The notes: generated by a model not told the origin, from the sequence alone. A stretch of DNA of 64,000 bases from Candidatus Sumerlaeota bacterium (GCA_016928995.1 JAFGJS010000065.1:17079-81078), one strand, 5' to 3'; numbered from the stretch's first letter, positions 39,425 to 48,967 are shown. Program-made: numbers and translations.

Positions 39425-40147
39425 ATGAGCGAACATGACGCACATTACAACATGGGCGACTTCCGTTTCGCGCATTCCCCCAAAACGCTGCAGGCCCGCC
39501 AGCGCAAATACCTGCGCTATTTCCAGAACAGCCCCGTGTCGCAGGAGCATCCGGTGCTCGACCTCGGCTGCGGACGCGGCCTGTTTCTGAGCCTGCTAGA
39601 GGAAAACGGCATTGCCGGATACGGCGTCGACGCCTCCGCCGAGGCGCTGGCCGAATATCACGGCGCCTGCGAAACGGTTCAGAGCGAAATTCTGGCTTAT
39701 CTGGAGCGCGCGGAAAGCGCCGGGCGTTTTGGCGGTGTCTTCTGCTCTCACGTGATCGAGCATCTCGCGCCGCCGGAATTCGAGCGGCTCACGCGGCTGA
39801 TCGCGCGCGCGCTCGTGCCGGGCGGCGTCGCGATTTTCATCACGCCCAATCCAGTGAATCTGCATGTGCTCAGCGACTCATTCTGGCTCGACATGAGCCA
39901 CGTGCGACCGTATCCCGAGCCGCTGATCGTGCGCATTTGCCAGGAAAACGGCCTGACCGATCGGGTGGACGGCGGCTGGGACCTGGACACCGCGCCGCGC
40001 CAGCCGGTGTACAAATGGCCCTTGCACATCGCCCGCCGCATCCTCCTCGGCCGCGCCTACTACCAAGGCGAAGACGCCTTCGCCGTGATGCGCAAACCGA
40101 GGTCAATCGAACCAGCAAAGCGCGAAGATACACAAGAAAGTCGATAA
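39425..40147 (+). CDS. Class I SAM-dependent methyltransferase
   Basis: 240 residues from the ATG at 39425; the frame is open 36 bases further upstream but that part is not protein-like. Motif I is VLDLGCGRGLFLSLLEENG, followed by GYGVDASAEALAEYHGACE, FGGVFCSHVIEHLAPPEFE and FITPNPVNLHVLSDSFWLDM. The IEHL and NP.NL patterns are common in methyltransferases of glycan and lipid biosynthesis loci. Substrate unknown. It follows dapD by 57 bases on the same strand. Confidence 0.85.
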   Translation: MSEHDAHYNMGDFRFAHSPKTLQARQRKYLRYFQNSPVSQEHPVLDLGCGRGLFLSLLEENGIAGYGVDASAEALAEYHGACETVQSEILAYLERAESAGRFGGVFCSHVIEHLAPPEFERLTRLIARALVPGGVAIFITPNPVNLHVLSDSFWLDMSHVRPYPEPLIVRICQENGLTDRVDGGWDLDTAPRQPVYKWPLHIARRILLGRAYYQGEDAFAVMRKPRSIEPAKREDTQESR

Positions 40148-40266
40148 TCTTCCGATTGTAAGAAACACGGACTAGAAAACGGGAGGAATTATTAGATCTT
40201 ATTAACGAACACAGAGTTTTTGATGAAACACCAGAAAACCATAGAATAATTTGTTCGGGGCTTAGG

Positions 40267-41148
40267 ATGTTCGACTCATTTGATTTCGAGGCATTAAACG
40301 ATCCTGAGTTTAAAGAAGACTCGGTACGAGAAGAGCTTTTGGTACCCATCATCCAAGGTCTTGGGTATAAGGTGACTGGTGATAGCAGGGTTGTAAGAAG
40401 CCGGAATCTCATTCACCCGTATGTGGCATTAGGTTCACAGCAACGAAAAGTCTCAATCGTTCCCGATTACCTATTTCTATCACAGGGCAAGCCTTTTTGG
40501 GTGCTCGATGCAAAAGCGCCTACTGAGGACATTCTAAAAAGCAAGCACGTAGAGCAAGCCTACAGCTACGCGATCCATCCAGAAGTTCGCGCTGATCTGT
40601 TTGCGCTGTGCAACGGGCACCGCTTCGTCCTCTTTTCTACTCGCCAATTTGAACCGTTATTAGATTTCGAGTTGAAGGAGATAGATGCGTGCTGGGAGAA
40701 GCTGATCCGAGTTCTGCATCCCGATGTGATGGCACATCCGGAATCAATCCAATATCAACCAGACTATGGGTTGCACCTGAAGCGGCTTGGTGCAGAGCCA
40801 GGATTCCGACTGATCCTTCATGCTGTCAATTCGAACTTCATCTGCAAAGTCCGGGATGGGTTATACACTGCATCAACTGTAATCCCAGCTGAAGATGATT
40901 TCGCTACGTCGCTAGATTTCGGTGACAAGCAGCTTAAGCAACTGTTTACCGTATTGCCATCCGATCAGGTCCAATTGTTGAGACAAGGCCTCACGTCTCA
41001 GCCCTACATGGTTCACCTCGATGATTCGGACTTTCAATTTGGTGCTGTGGCCGATCTGACAAAAGAAGTCATACACAACGCGGAAGAATCATATATTCCA
41101 TTTCAGGTTCAGGAATTCATAAAATATATTGAATTCTGTGAAGAATGA
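40267..41148 (+). CDS. Stand-alone HsdR-N-type PD-(D/E)xK nuclease-like protein
   Basis: 293 residues. The first 150 resemble the N-terminal nuclease domain of type I restriction R subunits: DSVREELLVPIIQGLGYKV, then the putative catalytic Asp in SIVPDYLFLSQGKPFWVLDA followed by KAP (a D...D-x-K arrangement), then KSKHVEQAYSYAIHPEVRAD and LFALCNGHRFVLFST. No helicase domain follows. The C-terminal 140 residues are unrecognised, and no hsdM or hsdS gene is adjacent. Lower GC and different codon use from dapD suggest transfer. It may be a solitary defence nuclease, a decayed restriction gene or a regulatory protein using the fold. Confidence 0.75.
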   Translation: MFDSFDFEALNDPEFKEDSVREELLVPIIQGLGYKVTGDSRVVRSRNLIHPYVALGSQQRKVSIVPDYLFLSQGKPFWVLDAKAPTEDILKSKHVEQAYSYAIHPEVRADLFALCNGHRFVLFSTRQFEPLLDFELKEIDACWEKLIRVLHPDVMAHPESIQYQPDYGLHLKRLGAEPGFRLILHAVNSNFICKVRDGLYTASTVIPAEDDFATSLDFGDKQLKQLFTVLPSDQVQLLRQGLTSQPYMVHLDDSDFQFGAVADLTKEVIHNAEESYIPFQVQEFIKYIEFCEE

Positions 41149-41253
41149 GGCCGCCCCTAATAGCACGTCACTCGAATGTGGGCATTCGGCGTGAGGTATG
41201 ACTATGAATCCAGAATTTTGACAACTCATACATTTTGCAAAACAACATCAAGG

Positions 41254-42189
41254 TCAATCGCTTTCGACACTTAGCGAGCCGATCAGCTCATCCAGCCGCG
41301 TCATGTTGTGGCGGCGCATGTAGTCTTCGATGCCTTCCAGCACTTCGACCGGCGCCGCCGGGTTGACGAAGCAGGCTGTGCCGGGCGCGACGCAGCAGGC
41401 GCCGGCGATCAGGAACTCCAAGGCGTCGCGCGCCGTGGCGATGCCGCCCATGCCCATGACCGGAATGCTCACCGCCTGCGCCACCTGCCAGGTCATGCGC
41501 ACGGCGATGGGCCGGATCGCCGGACCGGAAAGTCCGCCGGTTACATTGCCCAGCACGGGCCGGCGTTGCTCCACGTCGATGGCCAGCGCCAGAAAGGTGT
41601 TCACCAAACTCACGGCATCGGCGCCGTTTTCCTCGGCCACGCGCGCCATCATGGCGATGTCGGTCACGTTGGGCGAGAGTTTCACGATCACCGGCACAGC
41701 GCTGCGGCGCTTGAGCTCCGCCGTGATGTCCGCCATCATCTTCGGATCGCTGCCGAAGGCGATGCCGCCGTGCTTGATGTTCGGGCAGCTCAGGTTCGCC
41801 TCGATCAGGTCCGCCGCCTCGGCCTCGCAGAGCAGCTCGGTCATCCCGGCGTATTCCTCCGGGCTGAAGCCGGAGATGTTCGCGATGATTTTCGTGTCGA
41901 GCTGCTTGAGGTAGGGCGCCTTGACTTCGATGAATTTTTTGATCCCCACGTTTTCCAGGCCGATCGCGTTAATCAAGCCGGACGGCGTCTCAACCAGGCG
42001 CGGCGGCTTGTTGCCCGGACGCGGCTGCATCGTCAGCCCCTTCACCGCGATGGCGCCAAGCCGCTCGATGTCCATGAAATCGACAAACTCGCGGCCATAG
42101 CCGAACGTGCCGGAGGCCGTGATCACTGGATTCTTCAGCGTGCAGCCGCCGATGTTTACGGAAAGGTCGATTTTTGCCTGCATCTCCAT
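41254..42189 (-). CDS. pyrD: Dihydroorotate dehydrogenase (class 1B)
   Basis: 311 residues. IDLSVNIGGCTLKNPVITAS and GTFGYGREF begin the FMN barrel. The catalytic-base cysteine lies in EANLSCPNIKHGG, and FMN phosphate is held by MGGIATARDALEFLIAGA. The Cys base places it in class 1, and the sequence most resembles 1B enzymes, which use a PyrK electron-transfer subunit; pyrK is not adjacent. It oxidises dihydroorotate to orotate. AAGGACGGG lies upstream of the ATG at 42189. The next gene upstream on this strand ends 17 bases away. Confidence 0.95.
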   Translation of the reverse strand: MEMQAKIDLSVNIGGCTLKNPVITASGTFGYGREFVDFMDIERLGAIAVKGLTMQPRPGNKPPRLVETPSGLINAIGLENVGIKKFIEVKAPYLKQLDTKIIANISGFSPEEYAGMTELLCEAEAADLIEANLSCPNIKHGGIAFGSDPKMMADITAELKRRSAVPVIVKLSPNVTDIAMMARVAEENGADAVSLVNTFLALAIDVEQRRPVLGNVTGGLSGPAIRPIAVRMTWQVAQAVSIPVMGMGGIATARDALEFLIAGACCVAPGTACFVNPAAPVEVLEGIEDYMRRHNMTRLDELIGSLSVESD

Positions 42190-42206
42190 GATTTTGCCCG
42201 TCCTTA

Positions 42207-42794
42207 TTATTCGTACGAAGAAAGAATACGGAACAGGTCTCCATCACTAAACGTTCCATTTGTTGGATCATATTGCTGTTCAATCAGACGATCCGCAAGT
42301 TCTGATATTAACGTTTTTGAAGTCGTTCTATCCAAAGCCGTCATGGGATCGATGTCATAATCTTGATCCGCCGCCGCTCCGATCAATATACAAAAATCGC
42401 CATTTGTGTAGTAACTGTAAGTGGCGCCGAGTTTTGGCGCAAAGTGATCAGGCGGATAAGTATTTATATAGCCCAAAGGTGTTGAGAGCAGTGCAAAAGC
42501 GCTATGCTCATCCGGTGACGTCCAGATCCGGAATGTCGGTAATTGATATATCGGATCATCTTTACTAAAATCTGCATGAACGCCTTGCTTGCCTGAACCC
42601 CAAGCCGGATACAATCCGCAATCAATTCGATAAGCCTCTAGCGCTGTCGCCAGACTGCGCATATCTGCTTTGCATGCCGGGATATAGGTGAGTGTTTGAT
42701 TCTCGATAAACCAATGCGCCAGTCCCGTTAGGATGCCGTATAATAATATCAAGCCGATGATTGCGATGATTCCGCATTTCAGAAATCGATTCAT
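42207..42794 (-). CDS. Leaderless pseudopilin-like membrane protein
   Basis: 195 residues from the ATG at 42794. One N-terminal membrane helix (CGIIAIIGLILLYGILTGLA) lacks the Gly-Phe-Thr-Leu-Ile-Glu prepilin signature. The following domain is clearly pseudopilin-related: CKADMRSLATALEAYRIDCG aligns with the true pseudopilin at 25.2 kb (RADMRSIATALEAYAVEHND). It ends with YDPTNGTFSDGDLFRILSS, the tail motif shared by three proteins here. The TSPDEHSAFALLSTPLGYIN region is also pseudopilin-like. The frame continues upstream without a stop into remnants of a transporter gene, but no start there makes sense. Same strand as pyrD and possibly co-transcribed with it. Confidence 0.75.
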   Translation of the reverse strand: MNRFLKCGIIAIIGLILLYGILTGLAHWFIENQTLTYIPACKADMRSLATALEAYRIDCGLYPAWGSGKQGVHADFSKDDPIYQLPTFRIWTSPDEHSAFALLSTPLGYINTYPPDHFAPKLGATYSYYTNGDFCILIGAAADQDYDIDPMTALDRTTSKTLISELADRLIEQQYDPTNGTFSDGDLFRILSSYE

Positions 42795-42825
42795 GGCTGA
42801 TGCTTTTCCTTTGATTACTATAACC

Positions 42826-42853
42826 CTGCGCCTTCGCGGCTTTGCGTGAGATT
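42826..42853. repeat. CAAAGRC-type half repeat
   Basis: CTGCGCCTTCGCGGCTTTGC... is a single right-hand arm of the family with no left arm nearby. Confidence 0.45.
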
Positions 42854-42868
42854 CATGCGCTTGAATCC

Positions 42869-44516
42869 TTAAAACGGAAATATCCACGGCGCGATCAGGA
42901 CGACGACGATCCAGTAGAGCAGGTTCAGCGGGATGCCGACGCGAAAAAAATCCGTGAAGCGATAGCCGCCGGGGCCGTAGACCATCAGGTTCGTCTGGTA
43001 GCCGATGGGCGTGCTGAAACACGCCGATGCGGCGATCATGATCGCCACGGCGAAAGGCAGAAAACTGACGCCCAAGTCGCGCGAAACGGCCAGCGCAATG
43101 GGGAAAACCAGCGCTGCCGCGCGCGCGATCCGCCGAGCAGCAGCGTGTGATGAGCATGGCCGCCGCCGCCAGCATCGCGGCCTTGAGCATGCTGAGCCAG
43201 CCGAACGCAGCCAGCGTCACCATCACGATCAAGATCGCCAGTGCCACCGGCGCCTTGTCGTGGCGCAGCGGCTCGGAATTAGCCACTTCACTCACGAGAT
43301 AGAAATCCCGCGAGACGCGCTGACGATCCAGAAAAGAAGGATGCGCTTCCAGCAGCAGCGTGTCGCCAGTCCTGAGCGCCACGTCGCCGAGCTTGCCCTT
43401 GATGCGTTCGCCGTTGCGCGCCGCCGCCAACACCGCCGCATTATATACGGTGCGGAAGTTCCCCTCGCGGATCGTCTTTCCAACCAGCGGACATGAGTTG
43501 GAGACGACCGCTTCCACAAGGCAGCGCTCCTGTCGCGGCGCGTCGAGTTTGAACACCTGGTTCGTGGCCGGCTCCAGTCCGCGAAACTTGCGCAGGTCCA
43601 CAATCGAATCGACCACTCCGGCGAAAATCAGCCGGTCGTTGGCGCGGAGCGTTTCATGCGGCCCCACCGCCGGCATGACAGAGCCATCGCGGTCGATCTC
43701 CACCAGGTAAAGCCCCGGCAAGTGCCGCAGTCCGGCCTGCTCCACGGTTTGTCCGGCCAGCGGGCTCTCTGGCATGATTACCATTTCAACCGCGTATTGA
43801 CGCGGATCATCCGTTTCGCTGATTGCGGGCTTGCGATCCGGCAGAAGGCATCGGCTGAAAAAAATCAGATAAACGCAACCCATCAATGCGCAAGGCAACG
43901 CGACCAGTGTGATGTCGAACATGCGGAAGCCGTTCATCCACGGCTCCAAGCCTTCGGGTCCGGCATGAGCGCCTTCCGCGATCATCATGCCGTTGACGAT
44001 CAGATTCGTGTTGGTGCCGATCAACGTGCACGTGCCGCCAAAAATCGCCGCGTAACTCAGCGGAATCATAAGTTTCGAAGGGCTGATTTTCATCTTGCGC
44101 GCCCAGTCGCTCACGACCGGGATAAACATCGCCACCACCGGCGTATTGTTCAAAAACGCGCTCATCACCACCACGGGCGCGATCAGCCGCGCATGCGCTC
44201 GCCGCAATCCGCCCGGCATGCCCAGCACATGATGCGTGATCCATGCCAATGCGCCGGTCTGCTGCAATCCGGTCACGACGACGTACAACAGGCCAACTGT
44301 GATCATGCCGGGATTGCTGAAGCCGGCCAGCGCACTGTTCACGTCAAGCGCATCGCTCAACAGCAGCGTCGTCAAGGCTCCCAGGAAGATCAGATCCGGC
44401 GCCAGGCGCGTGAGCGCCGTAAGCATGAACGTCGCCGCCAGCACGGCGATGGCCAGCCATCCCTGCCAAGGCAATTCACTCAATAACAATGCCTGGGCGG
44501 ATAGAAGCAATGTCAT
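42869..44516 (-). pseudogene. SLC13-family permease with TrkA_C domains, core deleted and frameshifted
   Basis: From an ATG at 44516 the frame encodes a typical SLC13/DASS N-terminal half (SNPGMITVGLLYVVVTGLQQ, SAFLNNTPVVAMFIPVV, GTCTLIGTNTNLIVNGMM). Two TrkA_C/RCK_C domains follow (EMVIMPESPLAGQTVEQAGL; VSNSCPLVGKTIREGNFRTV), then the next membrane helices to MLITRCCSADRA. There the frame changes, near 43110-43140. The other frame resumes with AALVFPIALAVSRDLGVSFL, ACFSTPIGYQTNLMVYGPGG and a normal C-terminus at 42869. Comparing with family architecture, roughly 60-75 residues are missing at the junction, including the second NN(A) substrate-binding hairpin. The protein cannot be a working Na+/dicarboxylate-type carrier unless the lesion is an assembly error. 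Confidence 0.8.
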
Positions 44517-44621
44517 AAGCTCATTGTTCCTTGCGCGGCATGAACAGGACGACGCCGCGTGGCTTGAGTCCGGCGACAATCTTTCAGTTTGTTCATACGG
44601 AGCAGCCGGCTTGGCGCGACG

Positions 44622-46217
44622 CTATTGCGCCGGATGCGCTTTTTCGATCTTATCCGCTTTTTCCGCCGCGATTCCGATCCCCAGTTCGGCGGCCCGGCGG
44701 TAAGATTTGACCGCATTGCGCCATTGCTCCTGGTTTTCGTAGACCTGGGCGAGCATGAAATGCGCTTGCGGCGAGTCTTCCTTGATTTTCAATGCCTTGC
44801 GCAGATTCCGGCCCGCCTCGATCCAGTCGTTGCGCGTGATGTAAATCGCGCCGATGTTGTTGTACGCTTCATAGGATTCCGGTTGGATTTCAAGCAGCCG
44901 ATTGAAGCATGCGAGCGCTTTGTCATAGTCTTTTTTCATGAAGAACGTCATGCCCAGATCACGGTGGGCCTGCGGGTAATTCGGTTTGAGCTGCGCCGCG
45001 ATGATTTGATGTTTGAGCGCCTCGTCCAACTCGCCCCGCCGCGCCAAAGCTGTGCCGATGCCGCTGCGCGCCTGGGCGCTGTCCGGATTCATCAGCAGCG
45101 CCAGGGCGAACGCATCCACCGCCTGATCATATTGTTTCATCGCCAGATAGCGATAACCCAGCAACACGCGCATCGACTCATGATTGGGATTGCAGGTGCG
45201 GATCACATCGAGCAGCGGATCCTTGACGGACGCGCCGTTGTTTAGCCACATCAGGTAATAGCCGTCCGCGTCGCGCGGGGAGAGGTCCGTTGTTTTCACC
45301 GCTTCCTTCAAGGCCTCTTCCGCGTCGCGGCGCTCGCCCGAAGACAACGCCTGCGCCAAGGCGCGATGCGTCTCGGAAAGCGCCGGCGCGAGTTCCACGG
45401 CTTTGCGCGCCGCCTCCAGCGCCTGATCCAATTCCGGCTGCGGATCCTGGCCCTCCAGTTGCTGCAATGACGCGCGTATGATGCGAAACTCCGCAAGATA
45501 CGACTGGGCCAAGCCGAACGATGGATCGAGCGCCAAAGCTTGCTGAAGCTCCGCGATCGCCGCGTTGCATTCCTTCAGATCCTGCTGCGAATTACGGGTT
45601 CGCGCGTGGAAATACAGCCGTACCGCCTTCATGTTCGAACTGGGTTGCAGCCGGAGCATCATGATCTCACGCTGCGCATCATCGATACTACATCCAAGGT
45701 TTTCAAGCGCCTGCACGACGAAACGCACGGACAATTCATGCGCCGCCAGATCGGTTTTCGCCGGTCCCTCGATGCTGGTCTGCTTGTCTTTATCAAACTC
45801 ACGTGTTTCACTGTTCACGGCGTCGATGACTAATTTCAATCCATCCTCTTCATCCGCCGGCCGCACGGCTCCCAGCAACAGCCAATCCGCGCCGAGTTTT
45901 TCGGCGATTGCAAATGCCTGATCGTCATTGAGAGGCTGATCCCCGGATGCGTCAACCATGGCTCGCGCCGGCGCCATCAGCGATGGATCCGTCCGGATGT
46001 ATTCATTGACGAACATCAGCGCATCGTTGAGACCGACATTGATCACCTCAGCCGCAAAAACTGCCTGTTCTCCGGACGCCTCGCACTGCATCGGCGTGAC
46101 AAGGACAGATTCACTTGGCCGCAACGAAAGTTCTGCAACCGCTGAACCGTTGAAAATAAACATGATAGATACGATCAGAGCCATGCCGATACTACGATTT
46201 AGGGCATCCAGCATCAT
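44622..46217 (-). CDS. Secreted TPR protein with TolB-N/FlgO-like N-terminal domain
   Basis: 531 residues. A signal peptide (IGMALIVSIMFIFNGSAVA) precedes a domain of about 130 residues reminiscent of the TolB-N/FlgO type (SVLVTPMQCEASGEQAVFAA; DQAFAIAEKLGADWLLLGAV). A long series of tetratricopeptide repeats follows (about 190-520), the clearest being GIGTALARRGELDEALKHQI, MTFFMKKDYDKALACFNRLL and IGAIYITRNDWIEAGRNLRK, ending HPAQ. Such proteins scaffold envelope complexes or act as periplasmic adaptors. No partner is evident next to it. Followed downstream by the broken SLC13 gene. Confidence 0.78.
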   Translation of the reverse strand: MMLDALNRSIGMALIVSIMFIFNGSAVAELSLRPSESVLVTPMQCEASGEQAVFAAEVINVGLNDALMFVNEYIRTDPSLMAPARAMVDASGDQPLNDDQAFAIAEKLGADWLLLGAVRPADEEDGLKLVIDAVNSETREFDKDKQTSIEGPAKTDLAAHELSVRFVVQALENLGCSIDDAQREIMMLRLQPSSNMKAVRLYFHARTRNSQQDLKECNAAIAELQQALALDPSFGLAQSYLAEFRIIRASLQQLEGQDPQPELDQALEAARKAVELAPALSETHRALAQALSSGERRDAEEALKEAVKTTDLSPRDADGYYLMWLNNGASVKDPLLDVIRTCNPNHESMRVLLGYRYLAMKQYDQAVDAFALALLMNPDSAQARSGIGTALARRGELDEALKHQIIAAQLKPNYPQAHRDLGMTFFMKKDYDKALACFNRLLEIQPESYEAYNNIGAIYITRNDWIEAGRNLRKALKIKEDSPQAHFMLAQVYENQEQWRNAVKSYRRAAELGIGIAAEKADKIEKAHPAQ

Positions 46218-46523
46218 TTTAGTCCGCCTTTAACTGCATTGATTAGGCATAAAATTTGAAGAAAGCTAAAAAAAAAAGCAAGTATGTTATGGTCGCTGTC
46301 GATAAAAAGTACTATAAGTATAAGTATGACATGATCTTGAAATCGGTTTCGAGCATAAAATGTGAATAAGTTCGAAATAAAACTCGACTTTCAAGATATG
46401 AGAGCTTAAATTGTTGCTATGAATTGATTGTTTGGGTTTGTCAGCCCAACATAGTTTCAATGTAAGCTCTTTATTAAGAGCGATTTATATGATGACCATC
46501 GAAGGACGTAAGGTACAAGTTGG
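46218..46523. other. AT-rich divergent intergenic region
   Basis: No gene of useful size. It is more AT-rich than the rest of the window and holds the divergent promoters of the TPR gene and the next gene. Two hairpins are visible: TTGGG/CCCAA near 46433-46450 and GCTCTT-TATT-AAGAGC at 46466-46481. Confidence 0.5.
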
Positions 46524-47486
46524 ATGTCAGAACAAGACAAAAACGCATCAGACGCTGCATTGGCGTATTTAAAAAATCTTGAAGACTTTTTCTCTCAACG
46601 CGGACTACGCAAGCCGCCAGAGAAAACTCGCATGGGAGAGCAGAATCCATCTTCCCGTGAGAAGTCTTCTCAAATCCCGCCGTTGACCCATCCGGATCAT
46701 CAAAACATTCCTGAGACGCCGCCGCAACAGCCGGTGAAATCGGCGAATGGCAACGGCAATGGCAATGGCAACGGAAAACAAGCGACGTCTCGCGTCGAGA
46801 TTGTTGAATCCTCGCCCAAACCGGAACATGCTCCCCGCGAGGATTGGAACGGGGTCACACGGGAAAGCGTCGGTTTTCTGCCCGGCGCCATCGTGATGTG
46901 GGACGAAAAGTTCGTCGGACTTTACATCCGTCCGGAGCGCTCCAAGGGCTACGATTTGGTTTACATCATGACGGATAACGGCCGGCTCTCGCCCAAGGGG
47001 ATCGTGCTGCATGCCTATGGCGTGCAAGTTTTGGGACAGGTTCCCATGGCTCTATATGAGCAAATGGAGAAAACCCTGATTCTGAACCGCGACGCGATTG
47101 TGGCCAATCTATTCGATCCGCAAGACGGCAAATGGATTCCATATGTCCAACGCACGGCGACGCCTACGCCGGCTCCCGCGCCGACTCCCCCGCCTTCCAT
47201 GCAAGGCGCGCAACGCACGCCATCGCCAAGCCGCCCGATGCTGCATCAGCTGAAACGCGGCGCGCGTATTTCAATCAAAATCGGCGATAAATCCTGGGAC
47301 GCTGTTTATTGGGGGCGGGATGTTCAGAATTACATCGTGGCGCATGACAGTCATGGACAGTGGGCGTTGATGCATCTCAATCTCAGCCGTTTCAAGGACA
47401 GCATCGAAACCAAGGGCATGCTGACGTCGGATGAACTGGAAAATATCGCGCGCCACCTCTTACGTGCAGGTCAGACCCGTCATTGA
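46524..47486 (+). CDS. Unrecognised protein with two similar small beta domains and disordered linkers
   Basis: 320 residues, no known family. A short helical N-terminus (SDAALAYLKNLEDFFSQRGL) leads into a Pro/Gln-rich linker with a GNGNGNGNG run. A first compact domain follows (about 118-185: GFLPGAIVMWDEKFVGLYIR, GYDLVYIMTDNGRLSPKG). A second Pro-rich linker (TPTPAPAPTPPPS) precedes a second domain of similar layout (about 240-310: LKRGARISIKIGDKSWDAVY, NYIVAHDSHGQWALMHLNLS). Both read like short SH3/Tudor-like barrels. No signal peptide, so probably cytoplasmic. Same strand as the next gene but 290 bases away. Confidence 0.65.
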   Translation: MSEQDKNASDAALAYLKNLEDFFSQRGLRKPPEKTRMGEQNPSSREKSSQIPPLTHPDHQNIPETPPQQPVKSANGNGNGNGNGKQATSRVEIVESSPKPEHAPREDWNGVTRESVGFLPGAIVMWDEKFVGLYIRPERSKGYDLVYIMTDNGRLSPKGIVLHAYGVQVLGQVPMALYEQMEKTLILNRDAIVANLFDPQDGKWIPYVQRTATPTPAPAPTPPPSMQGAQRTPSPSRPMLHQLKRGARISIKIGDKSWDAVYWGRDVQNYIVAHDSHGQWALMHLNLSRFKDSIETKGMLTSDELENIARHLLRAGQTRH

Positions 47487-47773
47487 ACCGGAGCGCTGTT
47501 GAATTTGACGCCGGAACAATCGAAATCCGGCGGATGACTCGCCTCATTTCTGTTGCAAATCCGCCAACCAGCCCATACACTGCACAAAACTCGATTTAAA
47601 TTGTTTTTTGATTCATAATTAACTGGATTTATCCAGACGGCATGGTAGAAAAATTCAGTCGTTGTGTTCCGAATAACGCAAGATTGTATTCCACAAAGCG
47701 GCTCGCGGCAAGGCGAGCGTCAATCGACCGGGCACCCGCAATATTGAACCAATCCTTGCAAAGAGGTTAAATC
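47487..47773. other. Intergenic region, no supported feature
   Basis: About 290 bases between two same-strand genes. A 42-codon open frame (47641-47769) runs up to the next ribosome-binding site but has no protein-like features. Probably promoter-containing. Confidence 0.4.
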
Positions 47774-48967
47774 ATGAACGTCACATTAAAACGCATCCCG
47801 GTCGCGTTGATTCTGCTTGGGGCCGCCGCCGCCTGGAGCGATTCCTTGCTGATGGAAAATGGAAAGATTGTAGATGGAATCGTGCAGGAATCCAGCAATG
47901 GCACACTGATTATCCGCACGCTCACCAGTCAGCTCTCCATCCCCAAGGTCTCCATCCAGGAGCATCTTCAGGAAAGCGAATCGGAGTACTACTTGCGGAT
48001 GACCGCCGAGGCGTTAAAGGAAGACAAGCTCAGCCAAGCCGATGAACTGCACAAGCTAGCCTTGACTTTCGATGCGGAAAGCGATTGGTCGCAAGCCTTG
48101 GGCGAGGAGATCCGCAAACGCAATAAGATGCTCGAACACGAAGGCCGCGCGGTTTACGAGGAGTATCTGGAAAAACAACGCTTGCTTGACCGTGCACAAG
48201 AGTTGCGCCATCAAGGCGAGCGGAATGGAGCGCTCGAACTGCTGCTGCGTTACAACAGCATCGACAGCACCAACCTGGATGTGTTGCTTGAGATCGCCCG
48301 TATATATCAGGAAAAAACCGTAGAGGACTTCAACCTGGTCGCTTCGCGTCAGGAGGAATACGAAGAACTGGCTCAGAGCACCCAAATTCAAGAAGACATC
48401 CAGTTCGTCAATTCCTCTCTGCATCGAGATTTGCAGGTCGCCCGGGAAGCGCAGGAAATCATCGCTCCGCTTTCCGTTTTTCATAAACTCCCCTATTCAG
48501 TCGCTGTATTGCGTGAAATCCACCGGGAAAATCCGGATCTTCACCGGATGCTTTTTTACCTGGAACGGATTCTGGCCATCGAAGAGCAACCCGGCAAGGA
48601 ACCTGTGCTGATCAGTCAGCCCAGTTTGCGTCAATGGATGATTCTGATGCGCCTCACCCGCCGTCAGGAGATCGCCTTTGAACAACGCCAGCATAACCTT
48701 ACGACGGCGGAGGCGGGTAAATTGCGCAAGGAAATGGAGGAGGAATGGCGGAAGAACCGCGAGGCTGAAATCAAGCGTCTGCGCGGAAAAATCAGCCGCT
48801 TGGCCGTTCTGCATCAATACGGCTCTGAACTGCTCGATACGATCCGTTACTTCAAGCAGCTCAATCCTCCGCAGCCCATGCTCGATGAAATCGCCGAAAT
48901 CGAGAAAACCGCCGAGGAGCACAACCAGCAGCTTCGGCAGTTTTATAAAGCAACAGGCTCGATGTAA
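47774..48967 (+). CDS. Exported coiled-coil protein with N-terminal small beta domain
   Basis: 397 residues. A signal peptide (KRIPVALILLGAAAAWS) is followed by a short beta-rich module, LLMENGKIVDGIVQESSNGT then LIIRTLTSQLSIPKVSIQ, a pattern I have seen at the N-terminus of exported proteins in related phyla. The rest is helical and highly charged, with heptad-like stretches (EEIRKRNKMLEHEGRAVYEE, AGKLRKEMEEEWRKNREAEI, DEIAEIEKTAEEHNQQLRQF). One TPR-like segment (ERNGALELLLRYNSIDSTNL) is visible. Likely a periplasmic structural or adaptor protein. AGAGG precedes the ATG. Confidence 0.7.
   Translation: MNVTLKRIPVALILLGAAAAWSDSLLMENGKIVDGIVQESSNGTLIIRTLTSQLSIPKVSIQEHLQESESEYYLRMTAEALKEDKLSQADELHKLALTFDAESDWSQALGEEIRKRNKMLEHEGRAVYEEYLEKQRLLDRAQELRHQGERNGALELLLRYNSIDSTNLDVLLEIARIYQEKTVEDFNLVASRQEEYEELAQSTQIQEDIQFVNSSLHRDLQVAREAQEIIAPLSVFHKLPYSVAVLREIHRENPDLHRMLFYLERILAIEEQPGKEPVLISQPSLRQWMILMRLTRRQEIAFEQRQHNLTTAEAGKLRKEMEEEWRKNREAEIKRLRGKISRLAVLHQYGSELLDTIRYFKQLNPPQPMLDEIAEIEKTAEEHNQQLRQFYKATGSM

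Noticed and set aside
42207..44579. A single 790-residue protein joining an SLC13 transporter to a pseudopilin-like domain
   Set aside because: The joining segment (about 60 residues, Arg/His-rich) is transporter C-terminal DNA read in the wrong frame. The true C-terminus is present in another frame and the pseudopilin-like part has its own start at 42794.
46489..46575. A 28-codon leader peptide overlapping the start of the two-domain protein gene
   Set aside because: Product has no features and the overlap is easily explained by chance.
47641..47769. A 42-codon frame just upstream of the coiled-coil protein gene
   Set aside because: No ribosome-binding site and no protein-like pattern.
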